Below the pieces are notes generated by a model. The model was not told the DNA's origin. It ran no database searches and saw only the letters and a list, made by a program, of their open reading frames with translations. From an uncultured Paracoccaceae bacterium (lineage in GTDB: Bacteria; Pseudomonadota; Alphaproteobacteria; Rhodobacterales; Rhodobacteraceae), in NCBI GenBank assembly GCA_947497185.1, contig CANMFL010000001.1:124001-188000 (forward strand): DNA of 64,000 bases. Reading direction: 5' to 3'. Positions 36,807 to 45,264 of this stretch are shown in pieces; within the stretch, counting starts at the first letter, position 1; every line of letters starts with the position of its first letter. The position numbers and the translations under genes are program-made.

Positions 36807-37820
36807 ATGACCAACGCATTTGCAACATTGCTCGCTGAACGTGATTGGCTGCTCGCCGACGGGGCCACCGGCACCAACCTATTCAACATGGGTTTGGAAG
36901 CAGGCGAGCCGCCAGAAATGTGGAACGTCGACCACCCCGACCGGATCAAAGCCCTCTACGAAGGCGCGGCACACGCCGGATCCGACATTTTTCTGACCAA
37001 CACCTTTGGCGGCAATGCGTCCCGCTTGAAACTACACAATTTCCAAGACCGCGTGTTCGAATTGAACAAAATCGGCGCTGAGATTGGCCGCGAGGTTGCA
37101 GATGCGATGGACCGCAAGGTGATCGTTGCAGGCTCTGTTGGCCCGACGGGCGACATCATGGACCACATGGGCGGCACGCTGACCCACGCATTGGCCGTCG
37201 AAATGTTCCACGCCCAAGCCGAAGGCCTGAAAGCAGGCGGCGCGGATGTTCTGTGGGTTGAAACAATTTCAGCTGCCGAAGAATACAAAGCGGCCGCTGA
37301 AGCTTTTGCGCTGGCCGATATGCCGTGGTGTGGCACGATGAGCTTTGACACCGCTGGCCGCACCATGATGGGCGTGACATCTAAAGAGATGACCAAAATG
37401 GTCGGCAAGATCGACCACGCGCCGCTGGCCTTTGGGGCCAACTGTGGCGTTGGCGCATCCGATCTGCTGCGCACCGTCCTTGGCCTCGCCTCTGGTGCGC
37501 CTTTCCCGTTGATCGCCAAAGGCAACGCAGGCATTCCGAAATTCCACGACGGTCATATCCACTATGACGGCACGCCTGAATTGATGGCCGACTACGCGAT
37601 CCTTGCGCGTGATTGCGGTGCGAAAATCATTGGCGGTTGCTGCGGGACAACACCAGACCACCTGCGCAGCATGCGTGCGGCGCTGGAAACCCAGCCACGC
37701 AAAGAGACGCCATCGTTGGAAACAATTGTAGAAGCAATGGGTGCGTTTTCGTCCGAATCAGACGGCACAGACGGAGCAGGTCCGGTGCGGGCAGCACGGC
37801 GCGGTCGTCGCAAAGGGTAA
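36807..37820 (+). CDS. bmtB: homocysteine S-methyltransferase (BmtB / split MetH module)
   Basis: 337 residues, equal to the homocysteine-binding barrel of MetH without the folate, cobalamin or activation modules. LADGATGTNLF near the N-terminus and the zinc cysteines in FGANCGVGA and IIGGCCGTTPDH are all present. It is annotated as betaine-homocysteine methyltransferase in relatives, but in Rhodobacterales it acts as one piece of a split B12-dependent methionine synthase. The corrinoid protein at 39100 is the likely partner, two genes away. The C-terminus is basic (AARRGRRKG). Confidence 0.88.
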   Translation: MTNAFATLLAERDWLLADGATGTNLFNMGLEAGEPPEMWNVDHPDRIKALYEGAAHAGSDIFLTNTFGGNASRLKLHNFQDRVFELNKIGAEIGREVADAMDRKVIVAGSVGPTGDIMDHMGGTLTHALAVEMFHAQAEGLKAGGADVLWVETISAAEEYKAAAEAFALADMPWCGTMSFDTAGRTMMGVTSKEMTKMVGKIDHAPLAFGANCGVGASDLLRTVLGLASGAPFPLIAKGNAGIPKFHDGHIHYDGTPELMADYAILARDCGAKIIGGCCGTTPDHLRSMRAALETQPRKETPSLETIVEAMGAFSSESDGTDGAGPVRAARRGRRKG

Positions 37821-37824
37821 TCCC

Positions 37825-37842
37825 AAAATTTCGCGAAATTTT
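37825..37842. repeat. perfect palindrome AAAATTTCGCGAAATTTT
   Basis: 18-bp perfect palindrome five bases after the bmtB stop. It shares the TTCGCGAA core with copies at 27419 and 27503, again between convergent genes. Confidence 0.65.
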
Positions 37843-37845
37843 GTA

Positions 37846-37865
37846 CGATTTTTCTAGAAAAATCG
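37846..37865. repeat. perfect palindrome with CTAG centre
   Basis: CGATTTTTCTAGAAAAATCG, 20 bp, identical to the palindrome at 27419 except that the central GC is TA. It lies just past the stop of the leftward radical SAM gene and can serve as a terminator hairpin on either strand. Confidence 0.7.
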
Positions 37866-37869
37866 GCCC

Positions 37870-38952
37870 CTAGAACAACTGCAGTTGATCGCCCGCTTTG
37901 GGCGGCACTGCAAACAAATCCGTCCGAAGCTGCGGCAAGCTGCGGTCCAGCCCCAGTTTCCGCGTAATCAGTTGAAACCGTTGTTTCATCAAAGCGGCCC
38001 ATTCACCCTGCCCTGTCATGCGTGTGCCAAACGCCGGATCGTAATCCTTGCCCCCATGCAATTCACGCACCCGCGCCATAATCCGCGCGGCACGGTCGGG
38101 GTAAGTCTCGGCCACCCAATCGCGAAACAGGCCCGCAACTTCTTGCGGCAAACGCAACATGATCGAGGACGCAGCCACAGCACCCGCTTTGGCGGAGGCA
38201 GTCAAAATCGCCTCTAATTCGTGATCGGTCAGCGCGGGAATCACAGGTGAGACCATCACACGCACCGGAATACCTGCCTCTGACAGCCGCTGGATCGTGC
38301 GCAACCGTGCGGCGGGCTGCGGCACACGCGGCTCCATCGCGCGCGAGGTCGCGTTATCCAGCGTCGTCACTGAAATCCCCACCCGCAACAGACCCTTAGC
38401 GGCCATCGGTGCGAGAATATCGATGTCACGTTCAATCAACGTGCCCTTGGTGATAATCGCAACTGGGTGATTGAACGCGGACAAAACTTCGAGAATCTGC
38501 CGCATGATCAAGCGGTCTCGTTCAATTGGTTGATATGGATCTGTGTTTGTCCCGATCGCAATCGTGTCGGGCACATAAGACTTTTTCGACAATTCGGCCC
38601 GTAACACCTCGGGCGCATCGGGCCGCGCAATGAGTTGCGTTTCAAAATCGAGCCCCGGTGACAGGCCCAAATACGCATGGCTTGGACGGGCATAACAATA
38701 GATGCAGCCGTGTTCACACCCACGATAGGGATTGATCGTGCGATCAAACGAAAGATCGGGCGACGCATTGCGGGTGATCACCTTGCGCGGGCGTTCGTCC
38801 GTGACCGTGGTGCGCAGAACCGGCAATTCCTCGTCACGCGCCCAGCCGTCATACACCGCCTCACCCCGCAAACGGTCATAGCGATTGTCAGGATTCGTGA
38901 GTGCGGCCCTGCCAAGGGCGCGGTGTTTGGGTTGGACCGGATGCTCTGCCAT
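37870..38952 (-). CDS. PA0069-family radical SAM protein
   Basis: 360 residues. The iron-sulfur cluster motif C-x3-C-x2-C is in GCEHGCIYCYARPSH (~85-95). The (beta/alpha) barrel follows with GTNTDPYQPIERDR and MRLPQEVAGLFRDW. Related to SplB-like radical SAM proteins that repair or modify nucleic acids; the exact reaction is unknown. It sits between two parts of the split methionine synthase but is transcribed the other way. Confidence 0.88.
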   Translation of the reverse strand: MAEHPVQPKHRALGRAALTNPDNRYDRLRGEAVYDGWARDEELPVLRTTVTDERPRKVITRNASPDLSFDRTINPYRGCEHGCIYCYARPSHAYLGLSPGLDFETQLIARPDAPEVLRAELSKKSYVPDTIAIGTNTDPYQPIERDRLIMRQILEVLSAFNHPVAIITKGTLIERDIDILAPMAAKGLLRVGISVTTLDNATSRAMEPRVPQPAARLRTIQRLSEAGIPVRVMVSPVIPALTDHELEAILTASAKAGAVAASSIMLRLPQEVAGLFRDWVAETYPDRAARIMARVRELHGGKDYDPAFGTRMTGQGEWAALMKQRFQLITRKLGLDRSLPQLRTDLFAVPPKAGDQLQLF

Positions 38953-39099
38953 ACGCTACATTAGAACATATAGAGAACATTAGCAAGAAAAGGTCGGGAT
39001 TGTTCATAATCATGTCGCGAAATGTTCAATAGAATTTGGTGTCTTAGCGCATTAGTAAGTCGTATAGGGCATCGTGCCAGATATTACCGGAGACCTCCC

Positions 39100-39804
39100 A
39101 TGTCCGACGAAGACGAAATCATCCTGTCAGAACTCAACGATGAAGACCTTGTCGCGCAGATGTTTGACGATCTGTATGACGGCATGAAGGAAGAGATCGA
39201 GGAATCGGTCAATATCTTGCTGTCACGCGATTGGGAGCCCTACCGCATTCTAACCGAGGCGCTTGTGGGCGGTATGACCATCGTTGGCCACGATTTCCGC
39301 GACGGTATTTTGTTTGTGCCAGAGGTGCTTTTGGCGGCGAACGCGATGAAAGGTGGGATGTTTATCCTGAAACCTTTGCTCGCAGAAACCGGCGCACCAC
39401 AGGTCGGCAAGATGGTAATCGGCACGGTCAAAGGCGACATTCACGACATCGGCAAGAACCTTGTTGGTATGATGATGGAAGGCGCTGGTTTCGAGGTCAT
39501 CGACCTTGGTATTAACAATGCCGTGGAAAGCTACCTTGAAGCGTTGGAAGCAGAATCGGCTGACATTTTGGGCATGTCCGCGCTGCTCACCACCACAATG
39601 CCTTACATGAAAGTCGTGATCGACACGCTGATCGAAAAAGGCATTCGTGACGATTACATCGTGCTAGTTGGCGGCGCACCTCTGAACGAGGAATTCGGCA
39701 AAGCCATCGGCGCTGACGCCTATTGCCGCGATGCGGCTGTGGCGGTTGAGACGGCTAAAACCTTCGTCGCGCGCAAACATAATCAAAGCGGGGCAACGGC
39801 TTGA
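39100..39804 (+). CDS. corrinoid (B12-binding) protein, MetH-like cobalamin module
   Basis: 234 residues from ATG 39100 (GGAGA about 7 bases upstream). An N-terminal helical cap domain (~15-95) precedes a Rossmann-like B12 domain with the base-off motif GDIHDIGKN, where His ligates cobalt, then SALLTTTMPYM and a Gly-rich end VGGAPLNEEFGKAIGADAY. It is the size of methanogen-type corrinoid proteins and would carry the methyl group between the folate side and the homocysteine methyltransferase at 36807. Confidence 0.92.
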   Translation: MSDEDEIILSELNDEDLVAQMFDDLYDGMKEEIEESVNILLSRDWEPYRILTEALVGGMTIVGHDFRDGILFVPEVLLAANAMKGGMFILKPLLAETGAPQVGKMVIGTVKGDIHDIGKNLVGMMMEGAGFEVIDLGINNAVESYLEALEAESADILGMSALLTTTMPYMKVVIDTLIEKGIRDDYIVLVGGAPLNEEFGKAIGADAYCRDAAVAVETAKTFVARKHNQSGATA

Positions 39805-39858
39805 TTGCATCCCCCTCAATCTGACTTCATAGTTAAAGAGTCCTGGGGGGGACATATC

Positions 39859-40017
39859 ATGCCAACAACACTCTTTGCTATTATCCTAATTTCAGTACTG
39901 ATCGCGGGGGGCATCACAGCCTTTGCGATTAGCCTCGCGCCAGCATCCACGGTGGTTCCGATTGCGCTGGTCGCCGCGTTTGGCGTCAGAATGATTCTGC
40001 GCCACCGACTACGATGA
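39859..40017 (+). CDS. small membrane protein (52 aa)
   Basis: 52 residues with two hydrophobic segments (MPTTLFAIILISVLIAGGIT and VVPIALVAAFGVRMIL). The ATG has a G-run GGGGGGGAC about 7 bases before it. It overlaps the DUF1638 gene by 4 bases and starts 54 bases after the corrinoid gene. Function unknown; coupling suggests it belongs with DUF1638. Confidence 0.6.
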   Translation: MPTTLFAIILISVLIAGGITAFAISLAPASTVVPIALVAAFGVRMILRHRLR

Positions 40018-40628
40018 TACCGGCGGCGGATCCTAAAGCGGGGCGCATTCTGCTGCTCGCTTGTGGGGCCCTTGCGCGTGAAATTCTCGCGGTCAACCAA
40101 GCCAGCGGTCTCGACCATCTCGACCTGCAATGTCTACCCGCGATCTATCACAATCACCCCGAAAAGATTGTGCCAGCGGTGCGTGACGCCGTTGCAAAAT
40201 ATCGCGGGACTTACGCAAAAATATTCGTGGTTTACGCAGATTGCGGCACTGGGGGGCAGTTGAAAACAGCCTGCCGCGATCTCGGCGTCGAGATGCTAGC
40301 AGGACCACATTGCTATTCGTTTTTTGAAGGCAATGCGGCATTCGCAGCGAACGACGAGATCACGGCATTTTATCTTACGGATTTTCTGGTCCGGCAATTC
40401 GATTCGTTCGTGTGGGAACCACTGGGTTTTGCCAAATATCCGGCGAAATTCGACGTGCTACGGGACATGTATTTCGGACATTACACCAAGCTTGTGTATC
40501 AGGCCCAAACCGACGACCCGACTCTGACGCAGCTTGCGGAAACATATGCCGAGCGCCTGCAGCTACCGTTTGAACGACGCTTCACAGGCTATGGCGATCT
40601 GGAAACAGAGTTAACGGGCCTGACCTAA
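40014..40628 (+). CDS. DUF1638 domain protein
   Basis: 204 residues. The DUF1638 region has conserved cysteines: LLACGALAREI, LQCLPAIYHNHPEKI, VYADCGTGGQL, ACRDLGVEM and GPHCYSFFEG. The Cys/His set suggests metal or corrinoid-related chemistry. DUF1638 genes often travel with corrinoid proteins and methyltransferases, as here. The biochemical role is not established. Overlaps the small membrane gene by 4 bases. Confidence 0.85.
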   Translation: MIPAADPKAGRILLLACGALAREILAVNQASGLDHLDLQCLPAIYHNHPEKIVPAVRDAVAKYRGTYAKIFVVYADCGTGGQLKTACRDLGVEMLAGPHCYSFFEGNAAFAANDEITAFYLTDFLVRQFDSFVWEPLGFAKYPAKFDVLRDMYFGHYTKLVYQAQTDDPTLTQLAETYAERLQLPFERRFTGYGDLETELTGLT

Positions 40629-40635
40629 AAGGTCA

Positions 40636-41040
40636 CTAACCAGCCGCAACCAGTTGAATACGCTCAACCATTGCCCGCACACCATTCGAGCGTTGCGCGG
40701 ACAAGTGGTCGTTTAACCCCAAGCGGCCCAACTCGGCATTGGCTTCAATCTTGGCCACATCGCCAACCGGAACACCGGTATAAAGCGCCTGTAAAACCGC
40801 GATCAGACCTTTGACGATCATCGCGTCGCTATCACCGTCAAAGTAGAATTTGCCGTCAGAGATCCGCGGCTGCAACCACACTTGGCTGGCACATCCATCG
40901 ACTTTGGTCGCGGGTACTTTCAACGCGTCGTCCATTGCGGGCATCGCTTTGCCCATGTCGATCACATGGCGATACCGGTCTTCCCAATCGTCGAGAAATT
41001 CAAAGGTTTCTGCAATGTCTTCAAAGGCTTCCGTCGCCAT
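40636..41040 (-). CDS. SufE-like cysteine desulfuration protein
   Basis: 134 residues from ATG 41040; AAGGA is well spaced for it, while the ATG two codons earlier is too close. The acceptor Cys is in KVDGCASQVWL. SufE takes persulfide from SufS during iron-sulfur cluster assembly. It stands apart from suf genes here and converges on the DUF1638 gene with 7 bases between. Confidence 0.92.
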   Translation of the reverse strand: MATEAFEDIAETFEFLDDWEDRYRHVIDMGKAMPAMDDALKVPATKVDGCASQVWLQPRISDGKFYFDGDSDAMIVKGLIAVLQALYTGVPVGDVAKIEANAELGRLGLNDHLSAQRSNGVRAMVERIQLVAAG

Positions 41041-41103
41041 GTTCATGTTCCTTTTGCAGCCATTTATCTAGGCCGCATCTGTCTGTTCGTCCAGTCCGTA
41101 GCG

Positions 41104-42261
41104 CTACAGCTCAACCGGAACAACCTTTTGCCCATCAACTTTGAGCCCGATTTTACCCTCGCAGAGCAGCATCGCGTCGCGGCCAAACACCTCTTTGCGC
41201 CAGCCGCGCAGCGCGCTGACGTCACGCTGGCCCGCAGCCAATGCATCCAGATCAGAGGCCGTCGCGATCAATTTCGGCGCGACACCTTCGCCTTCGGACT
41301 TGGACTTCAGCAGAACGCGCAACATGTCGGCAATCGCAGGGTTTACTTGCAGCTTTGTCCGGCTCGCATCCGCCTTTGGTAATGCGTCATTCGGCAGTTC
41401 CAAACCAGTCTTTACAGCCGTCAAAATGCCCTTCGCGATCTCGCCTTTACGGGCATCACGCAACAACAGGCGTGAACGCCCAAGGTCTTGTTCTGATTGC
41501 GGTTTTGTCGATGCTAGTTCCACAAGCGCGTCGTCTTTATAGACACGGCTACGCGGGATGTTCCGCTCTTGCGCAAAAGTTTCGCGGAACCGCGCCAATT
41601 CGCGCACGATCGCGAGAAAACGACCCGCGTTGTTCCGCGTTTTTACACGCTGCCACGCATCGTCAGGGTTCGCTTCGTAGGTCGCCGGATCTTGCAAAAT
41701 GCCCAATTCTTCTTGGACCCACTTTGCACGGCCCGATTTAGCCAATTGAGCGGACAGAAATTCGTAAATATCACGTAAATGCGTCACGTCAGCGACAGCA
41801 TACTGCGCCTGCGCGTCGGTCAAAGGACGGCGTGACCAATCGGTAAAGCGTGATGATTTATCCAAATCCGCCTTCGCGATTTTGCGCACCAGCGTCTCGT
41901 AGCCGACCTGTTCGCCAAAGCCGCAGACCATCGCAGCCACTTGCGTGTCGAACAAAGGCTCTGGAATAACACCTTGATCCACATAGAATATTTCGAGATC
42001 CTGCCGCGCTGCATGGAATACTTTGACCACACCATGGTCGCGGAACAAATCATAAAGCGGCTCTAGCGATAATTCACCAGCCAACGGGTCGACCAAAACG
42101 GCGTCATTTCCCGCCTCGTCCTGATAGGCCAATTGCACCAAACACAGCTTGGAATAATAAGTCCGTTCCCGCAAAAACTCTGTATCAACAGTGACATAGG
42201 CCCGTTTTGCGGCCTCTTTACAGAATGCAGCAAGCGCGTCAGTCGTGGTGATGGTTTTCAT
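41104..42261 (-). CDS. rnd: ribonuclease D
   Basis: 385 residues. 3'-5' exoribonuclease for tRNA 3' maturation. DEDD motifs: VDTEFLRERTYYSKLCLVQLA (Exo I, residues 21-41), the HAARQDLEIF region (Exo II) and YAVADVTHLRDIYEFL (Exo III, Tyr type). The HRDC domain follows at ~205-290 and a short C-terminal domain ends the protein. Confidence 0.95.
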   Translation of the reverse strand: MKTITTTDALAAFCKEAAKRAYVTVDTEFLRERTYYSKLCLVQLAYQDEAGNDAVLVDPLAGELSLEPLYDLFRDHGVVKVFHAARQDLEIFYVDQGVIPEPLFDTQVAAMVCGFGEQVGYETLVRKIAKADLDKSSRFTDWSRRPLTDAQAQYAVADVTHLRDIYEFLSAQLAKSGRAKWVQEELGILQDPATYEANPDDAWQRVKTRNNAGRFLAIVRELARFRETFAQERNIPRSRVYKDDALVELASTKPQSEQDLGRSRLLLRDARKGEIAKGILTAVKTGLELPNDALPKADASRTKLQVNPAIADMLRVLLKSKSEGEGVAPKLIATASDLDALAAGQRDVSALRGWRKEVFGRDAMLLCEGKIGLKVDGQKVVPVEL

Positions 42262-42345
42262 GTGGGCCGATCTCTTTTTTGTTTGGCTTTGGGGCCGCCC
42301 TAATGGGTCCCTTTTGCATAAGCCATCACGAAACGGTTGGAAAGG

Positions 42346-42945
42346 TCAAGCCTCGCCTAGCATAACAGGCGTCGTATCACCCGTTGCAAACCGTTTTAAA
42401 ACAGCGGGATAGAGCTGGTGTTCAAAGGGTAGAACCCGTGCGGCCAGATCGTCTGTCGTGTCGCCTGCCAACACAGGCACCCGAGCTTGACCCAGAACGC
42501 GGCCACCGTCCAATTCACCTGTGACCTCGTGCACAGAACAACCATGCTGCGCGTCGCCAGCATCTAGGGCGCGGGCGTGGGTGTGCAAACCTTTGTATTT
42601 TGGCAGCAACGACGGGTGGATGTTCAGCATCTTTCCGGCCCAGCCAGCGGTGAATTCCGGTGTCAAAATCCGCATGAAACCAGCGAGACAGATGATGTCC
42701 GGCTTTGCTGCCTCAAGCGCCTTTTGTACTTCTACTTCAAAGCCATGGCGGTCGTTCTTAAAGTTGCGGTGATCGACCACAGCCGTCGCAATGCCCATAT
42801 CGCGGGCCTTGTCCAAGCCACCCGCATCGGGCCTATTCGACAACACCAAACAAGGCCGCGCCGGATAGTCGTCCGTCATCGCACGCGCCAGCGCCACCAT
42901 GTTCGAGCCGCCCCCCGAAATCAGGATCGCGACCCGTTTTGTCAC
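42346..42945 (-). CDS. purN: phosphoribosylglycinamide formyltransferase
   Basis: 199 residues; transfers formyl from 10-formyl-THF to [14 protein letters not shown] at the N-terminus binds the phosphate, and [12 protein letters not shown] with [22 protein letters not shown] carries the catalytic His/Asp region. Its start overlaps the purM stop by 4 bases. Confidence 0.96.
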   Translation of the reverse strand: MTKRVAILISGGGSNMVALARAMTDDYPARPCLVLSNRPDAGGLDKARDMGIATAVVDHRNFKNDRHGFEVEVQKALEAAKPDIICLAGFMRILTPEFTAGWAGKMLNIHPSLLPKYKGLHTHARALDAGDAQHGCSVHEVTGELDGGRVLGQARVPVLAGDTTDDLAARVLPFEHQLYPAVLKRFATGDTTPVMLGEA

Positions 42946-43985
42946 AGCAGCGATCCAGTGTAGCGCACGCCCTCGCCTGCGGTCACGGTGCCGATCTCGG
43001 ACACCGTTTCACCAGCCGCCGATAGCGTGGCCTTGGCGGTCTCGACTTGATCTGCCGGACAGATCACTACCATGCCCAGACCAGAGTTAAATGTCTTGAG
43101 CAACTCGGCCTCGGCCATGCCACCTTCCGCTGCCAACCATTTGAAAACAGGCGGCAGATCCCACGCGCCCAGATCAATATCCGCGCCCAATCCTTCAGGC
43201 AGGACACGTGGCAGGTTTTCGGTCAAACCACCGCCCGTGATATGGGCTAATCCGTGAATAGAGCCTTCTTTCACAGCAGCCAGCGTCGATTTCACGTATA
43301 GGCGCGTCGGCGCAAGCAACGCCTCGCCCAGTGTCCCATCAGCCCATGGGCAATCGTCGGACCAAGCTAGCCCGCTTTTTTCCACGATCCGGCGCACCAG
43401 TGAATAGCCGTTCGAATGCACACCGTCAGAGGCCAACCCCAACAGCACATCGCCCGCGCCCACACCGCGCGGCAGATCGCGGCCACGTTCCATAGCACCG
43501 ACTGCAAAGCCCGCGAGATCAAAGTCGCCGTCGTGATACATGCCCGGCATTTCCGCCGTCTCACCACCGATCAACGCGCAACCGGATGCTTCGCAGCCTG
43601 CCGCAATCCCGTTAATAATTCGTGTAGCCGCATCGAGCTCCAGCTTGCCCGTCGCGAAATAATCAAGGAAAAACAGCGGCTCTGCGCCCTGACAAACCAG
43701 ATCGTTCACACACATCGCGACTAGATCAATCCCGATCGTGTCCACATTGCCCGTATCAATCGCGATCCGCAGCTTGGTGCCAACGCCGTCAGTGGCCGCC
43801 ACCAGAACCGGATCAACATAGCCCGCATCCTTGAGGTCGAACAACGCGCCAAAACCTCCGAGGCCCGCCATCACGCCGCTGCGCTTGGTCCGTTTGGCGG
43901 CAGGTTTGATCCGCTCAACCAATGTGTTGCCCGCGTCAATATCAACGCCCGCGTCCGCATATGTCAGGCCGTTTTTGCTGGTCAT
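42942..43985 (-). CDS. purM: phosphoribosylformylglycinamidine cyclo-ligase
   Basis: 347 residues; closes the imidazole ring to AIR. Landmarks: [35 protein letters not shown] and [16 protein letters not shown]. Heads the purM-purN operon. Its upstream region (118 bases) is divergent with the small exported protein at 44103. Confidence 0.97.
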   Translation of the reverse strand: MTSKNGLTYADAGVDIDAGNTLVERIKPAAKRTKRSGVMAGLGGFGALFDLKDAGYVDPVLVAATDGVGTKLRIAIDTGNVDTIGIDLVAMCVNDLVCQGAEPLFFLDYFATGKLELDAATRIINGIAAGCEASGCALIGGETAEMPGMYHDGDFDLAGFAVGAMERGRDLPRGVGAGDVLLGLASDGVHSNGYSLVRRIVEKSGLAWSDDCPWADGTLGEALLAPTRLYVKSTLAAVKEGSIHGLAHITGGGLTENLPRVLPEGLGADIDLGAWDLPPVFKWLAAEGGMAEAELLKTFNSGLGMVVICPADQVETAKATLSAAGETVSEIGTVTAGEGVRYTGSLL

Positions 43986-44102
43986 GTGTCGTCCCCCAAG
44001 GATTTGCGCCTGCGATAGCCCAACAATGGGCGCGGCGCAAATGTTTGCAGATTTTTTTTCAATGTTAGGGAACTATTTACGCATTTCTGCGCTTCTGTCT
44101 GC

Positions 44103-44414
44103 ATGAAACACCTCAAGCCCCTCGCCCGCCTTGTGTATACGTCTGCATTTTTCGTGCCGTTCTTATGGGCCGCGATGGCGGACGCAGGTCCGTTACAAGA
44201 TTATGAACCTGTGATCGAGGTATCGACAGCGGCTGACATCGTAGCCCTTGCCGATCTGGACGGTGATCCCAACGTATTCACTGCGGAAGAGCTAGAAATG
44301 ATCGCCGTTCTCCACCAAGTTTTCGGCGTTCCGCTGGAAAGCGACGTTTCGACCTTGACGCATCGGGCCGGTCTGATACCTCAAGCGTCGGGGGCCTGTA
44401 GCTCAACTGGTTAG
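44103..44414 (+). CDS. small exported protein whose 3' end overlaps tRNA-Ile2
   Basis: 103 residues with a signal peptide (MKHLKPLARLVYTSAFFVPF... to ADAG). The mature part is acidic and helical (LADLDGDPNVFTAEELEMIA). The last codons (GACSSTG-stop) are read from the first 23 bases of the tRNA gene. Either the protein truly ends in the tRNA, or the gene lost its own 3' end when something inserted at the tRNA. No family recognised. Confidence 0.5.
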   Translation: MKHLKPLARLVYTSAFFVPFLWAAMADAGPLQDYEPVIEVSTAADIVALADLDGDPNVFTAEELEMIAVLHQVFGVPLESDVSTLTHRAGLIPQASGACSSTG

Positions 44415-44468
44415 AGCAGAGCGCTCATAACGCTTTGGTTGCGGGTTCAAGTCCTGCCGGGCCTACCA
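44392..44468 (+). tRNA. tRNA-Ile2 (anticodon CAT, lysidine-modified type)
   Basis: 77 bases folding as a cloverleaf with an encoded CCA end: acceptor GGGCCTG/CGGGCCT, D arm GCTC/GAGC, anticodon stem GAGCG/CGCTT with loop CTCATAA (anticodon CAT at 44426-44428), T arm GCGGG-TTCAAGT-CCTGC. The body around the anticodon (GAGCAGAGCGCTCATAACGCTTTGGTTGC) resembles E. coli ileX/ileY rather than elongator Met, so it is probably the isoleucine tRNA made AUA-specific by TilS. Confidence 0.88.
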
Positions 44469-44814
44469 CTCCTGTATTTTACTCTCTATTTTATTGTTGT
44501 TTTCGCGATATTTTTGGACCATGAATTAGTCACCGTGGTCCGCATTCTTAAAATCTATGGCAGACATCGCCTCTGTCTGACGTCAGCGTTTATGGGGCCA
44601 GATAGGGCATCTATTGCGATTTGGTCAGAGGAGATCATGGTAGCCGAGAAAAATCGGCTCGCCGAGGACACGTCGCGTTTCGCAAACACCGACGAGAGGC
44701 AAAGGATTTCAAAGAGCTGGTTGCCGGACAGACGCTCGAACTCGGTTTGCCCAAAAAATGCGTGATAAGCCCCTTCTCGGCAGATTGCTTTGCAATCGCC
44801 TGTCGAGCAATGGT
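44469..44814. other. non-coding stretch after the tRNA
   Basis: About 350 bases with no supportable gene. A reading frame of 108 codons begins inside the tRNA and is not credible. Composition is more AT-rich than neighbouring genes. It may include unrecognisable upstream parts of the IS3 remnant that follows. Confidence 0.5.
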
Positions 44815-45056
44815 TGGCATCAGACGTCGAAGAGCCGCATCTAGTTGCAAAACTACGTCCTACTCGGCGACCTCTAAGCTCAGATCGAAGCCTTCGTCGA
44901 TCACTACAATTACCAACGTTATCACGAGAGCAATAAAAACGTCACACCTGCCGACGTCTACTTCGACCGTGACAAAGCCATTCTGAAGCAAAGGGAAAGG
45001 ATCAAACGAAAGACACGCGAAGCGCGGCGCTTGCGTCACCGTCAGCACGTTGCACA
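44815..45056 (+). pseudogene. IS3-family transposase remnant (C-terminal part)
   Basis: Reading from 44815 gives WHQTSKSRI-stop-LQNYVLLGDL-stop-AQIEAFVDHYNYQRYHES, followed by NVTPADVYF and a basic tail ending near 45056. This matches the C-terminal end of an IS3-family OrfB, including the conserved HYNxxRYHES region. Two in-frame stops (TAG at 44842-44844, TAA at 44875-44877) and absence of the rest show it is dead. No terminal inverted repeats could be assigned. Confidence 0.8.
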
Positions 45057-45211
45057 ATCAAACCAAAAAGGCGAGCCAAACCCTCTCTTAGTTTACGCCG
45101 CCATTGGTCCCCAAAGCCCTGACGGCAGACTGTGTGGATTACAGAGCCTTGGAAGCGCAGACAGCTGCACACCAGAATTTCGGGAATTTCTTTCATGTGC
45201 CTCTTGCATTT

Positions 45212-45248
45212 CGATATATCTAAACACATATCCTATTTAGTTATAACG
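45212..45248. promoter_or_regulatory. long dyad, candidate PadR operator
   Basis: CGATATATCTAAA and TTTAGTTATAACG are inverted repeats matching at 11 of 13 positions, separated by 11 bases. They lie 16 bases upstream of the padR-type start codon, between TTGCAT (45204) and the gene, where a self-repressing regulator would bind. Confidence 0.6.
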
Positions 45249-45264
45249 AAACAAGGAAGTATCT

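Noticed and set aside
44392..44468. Elongator tRNA-Met instead of tRNA-Ile2
   Set aside because: The anticodon is CAT in both, but the sequence around the anticodon and variable arm matches ileX/ileY-type tRNAs better.
44439..44765. 108-codon frame downstream of the tRNA
   Set aside because: It starts inside the tRNA gene and has no recognisable protein features or ribosome site.
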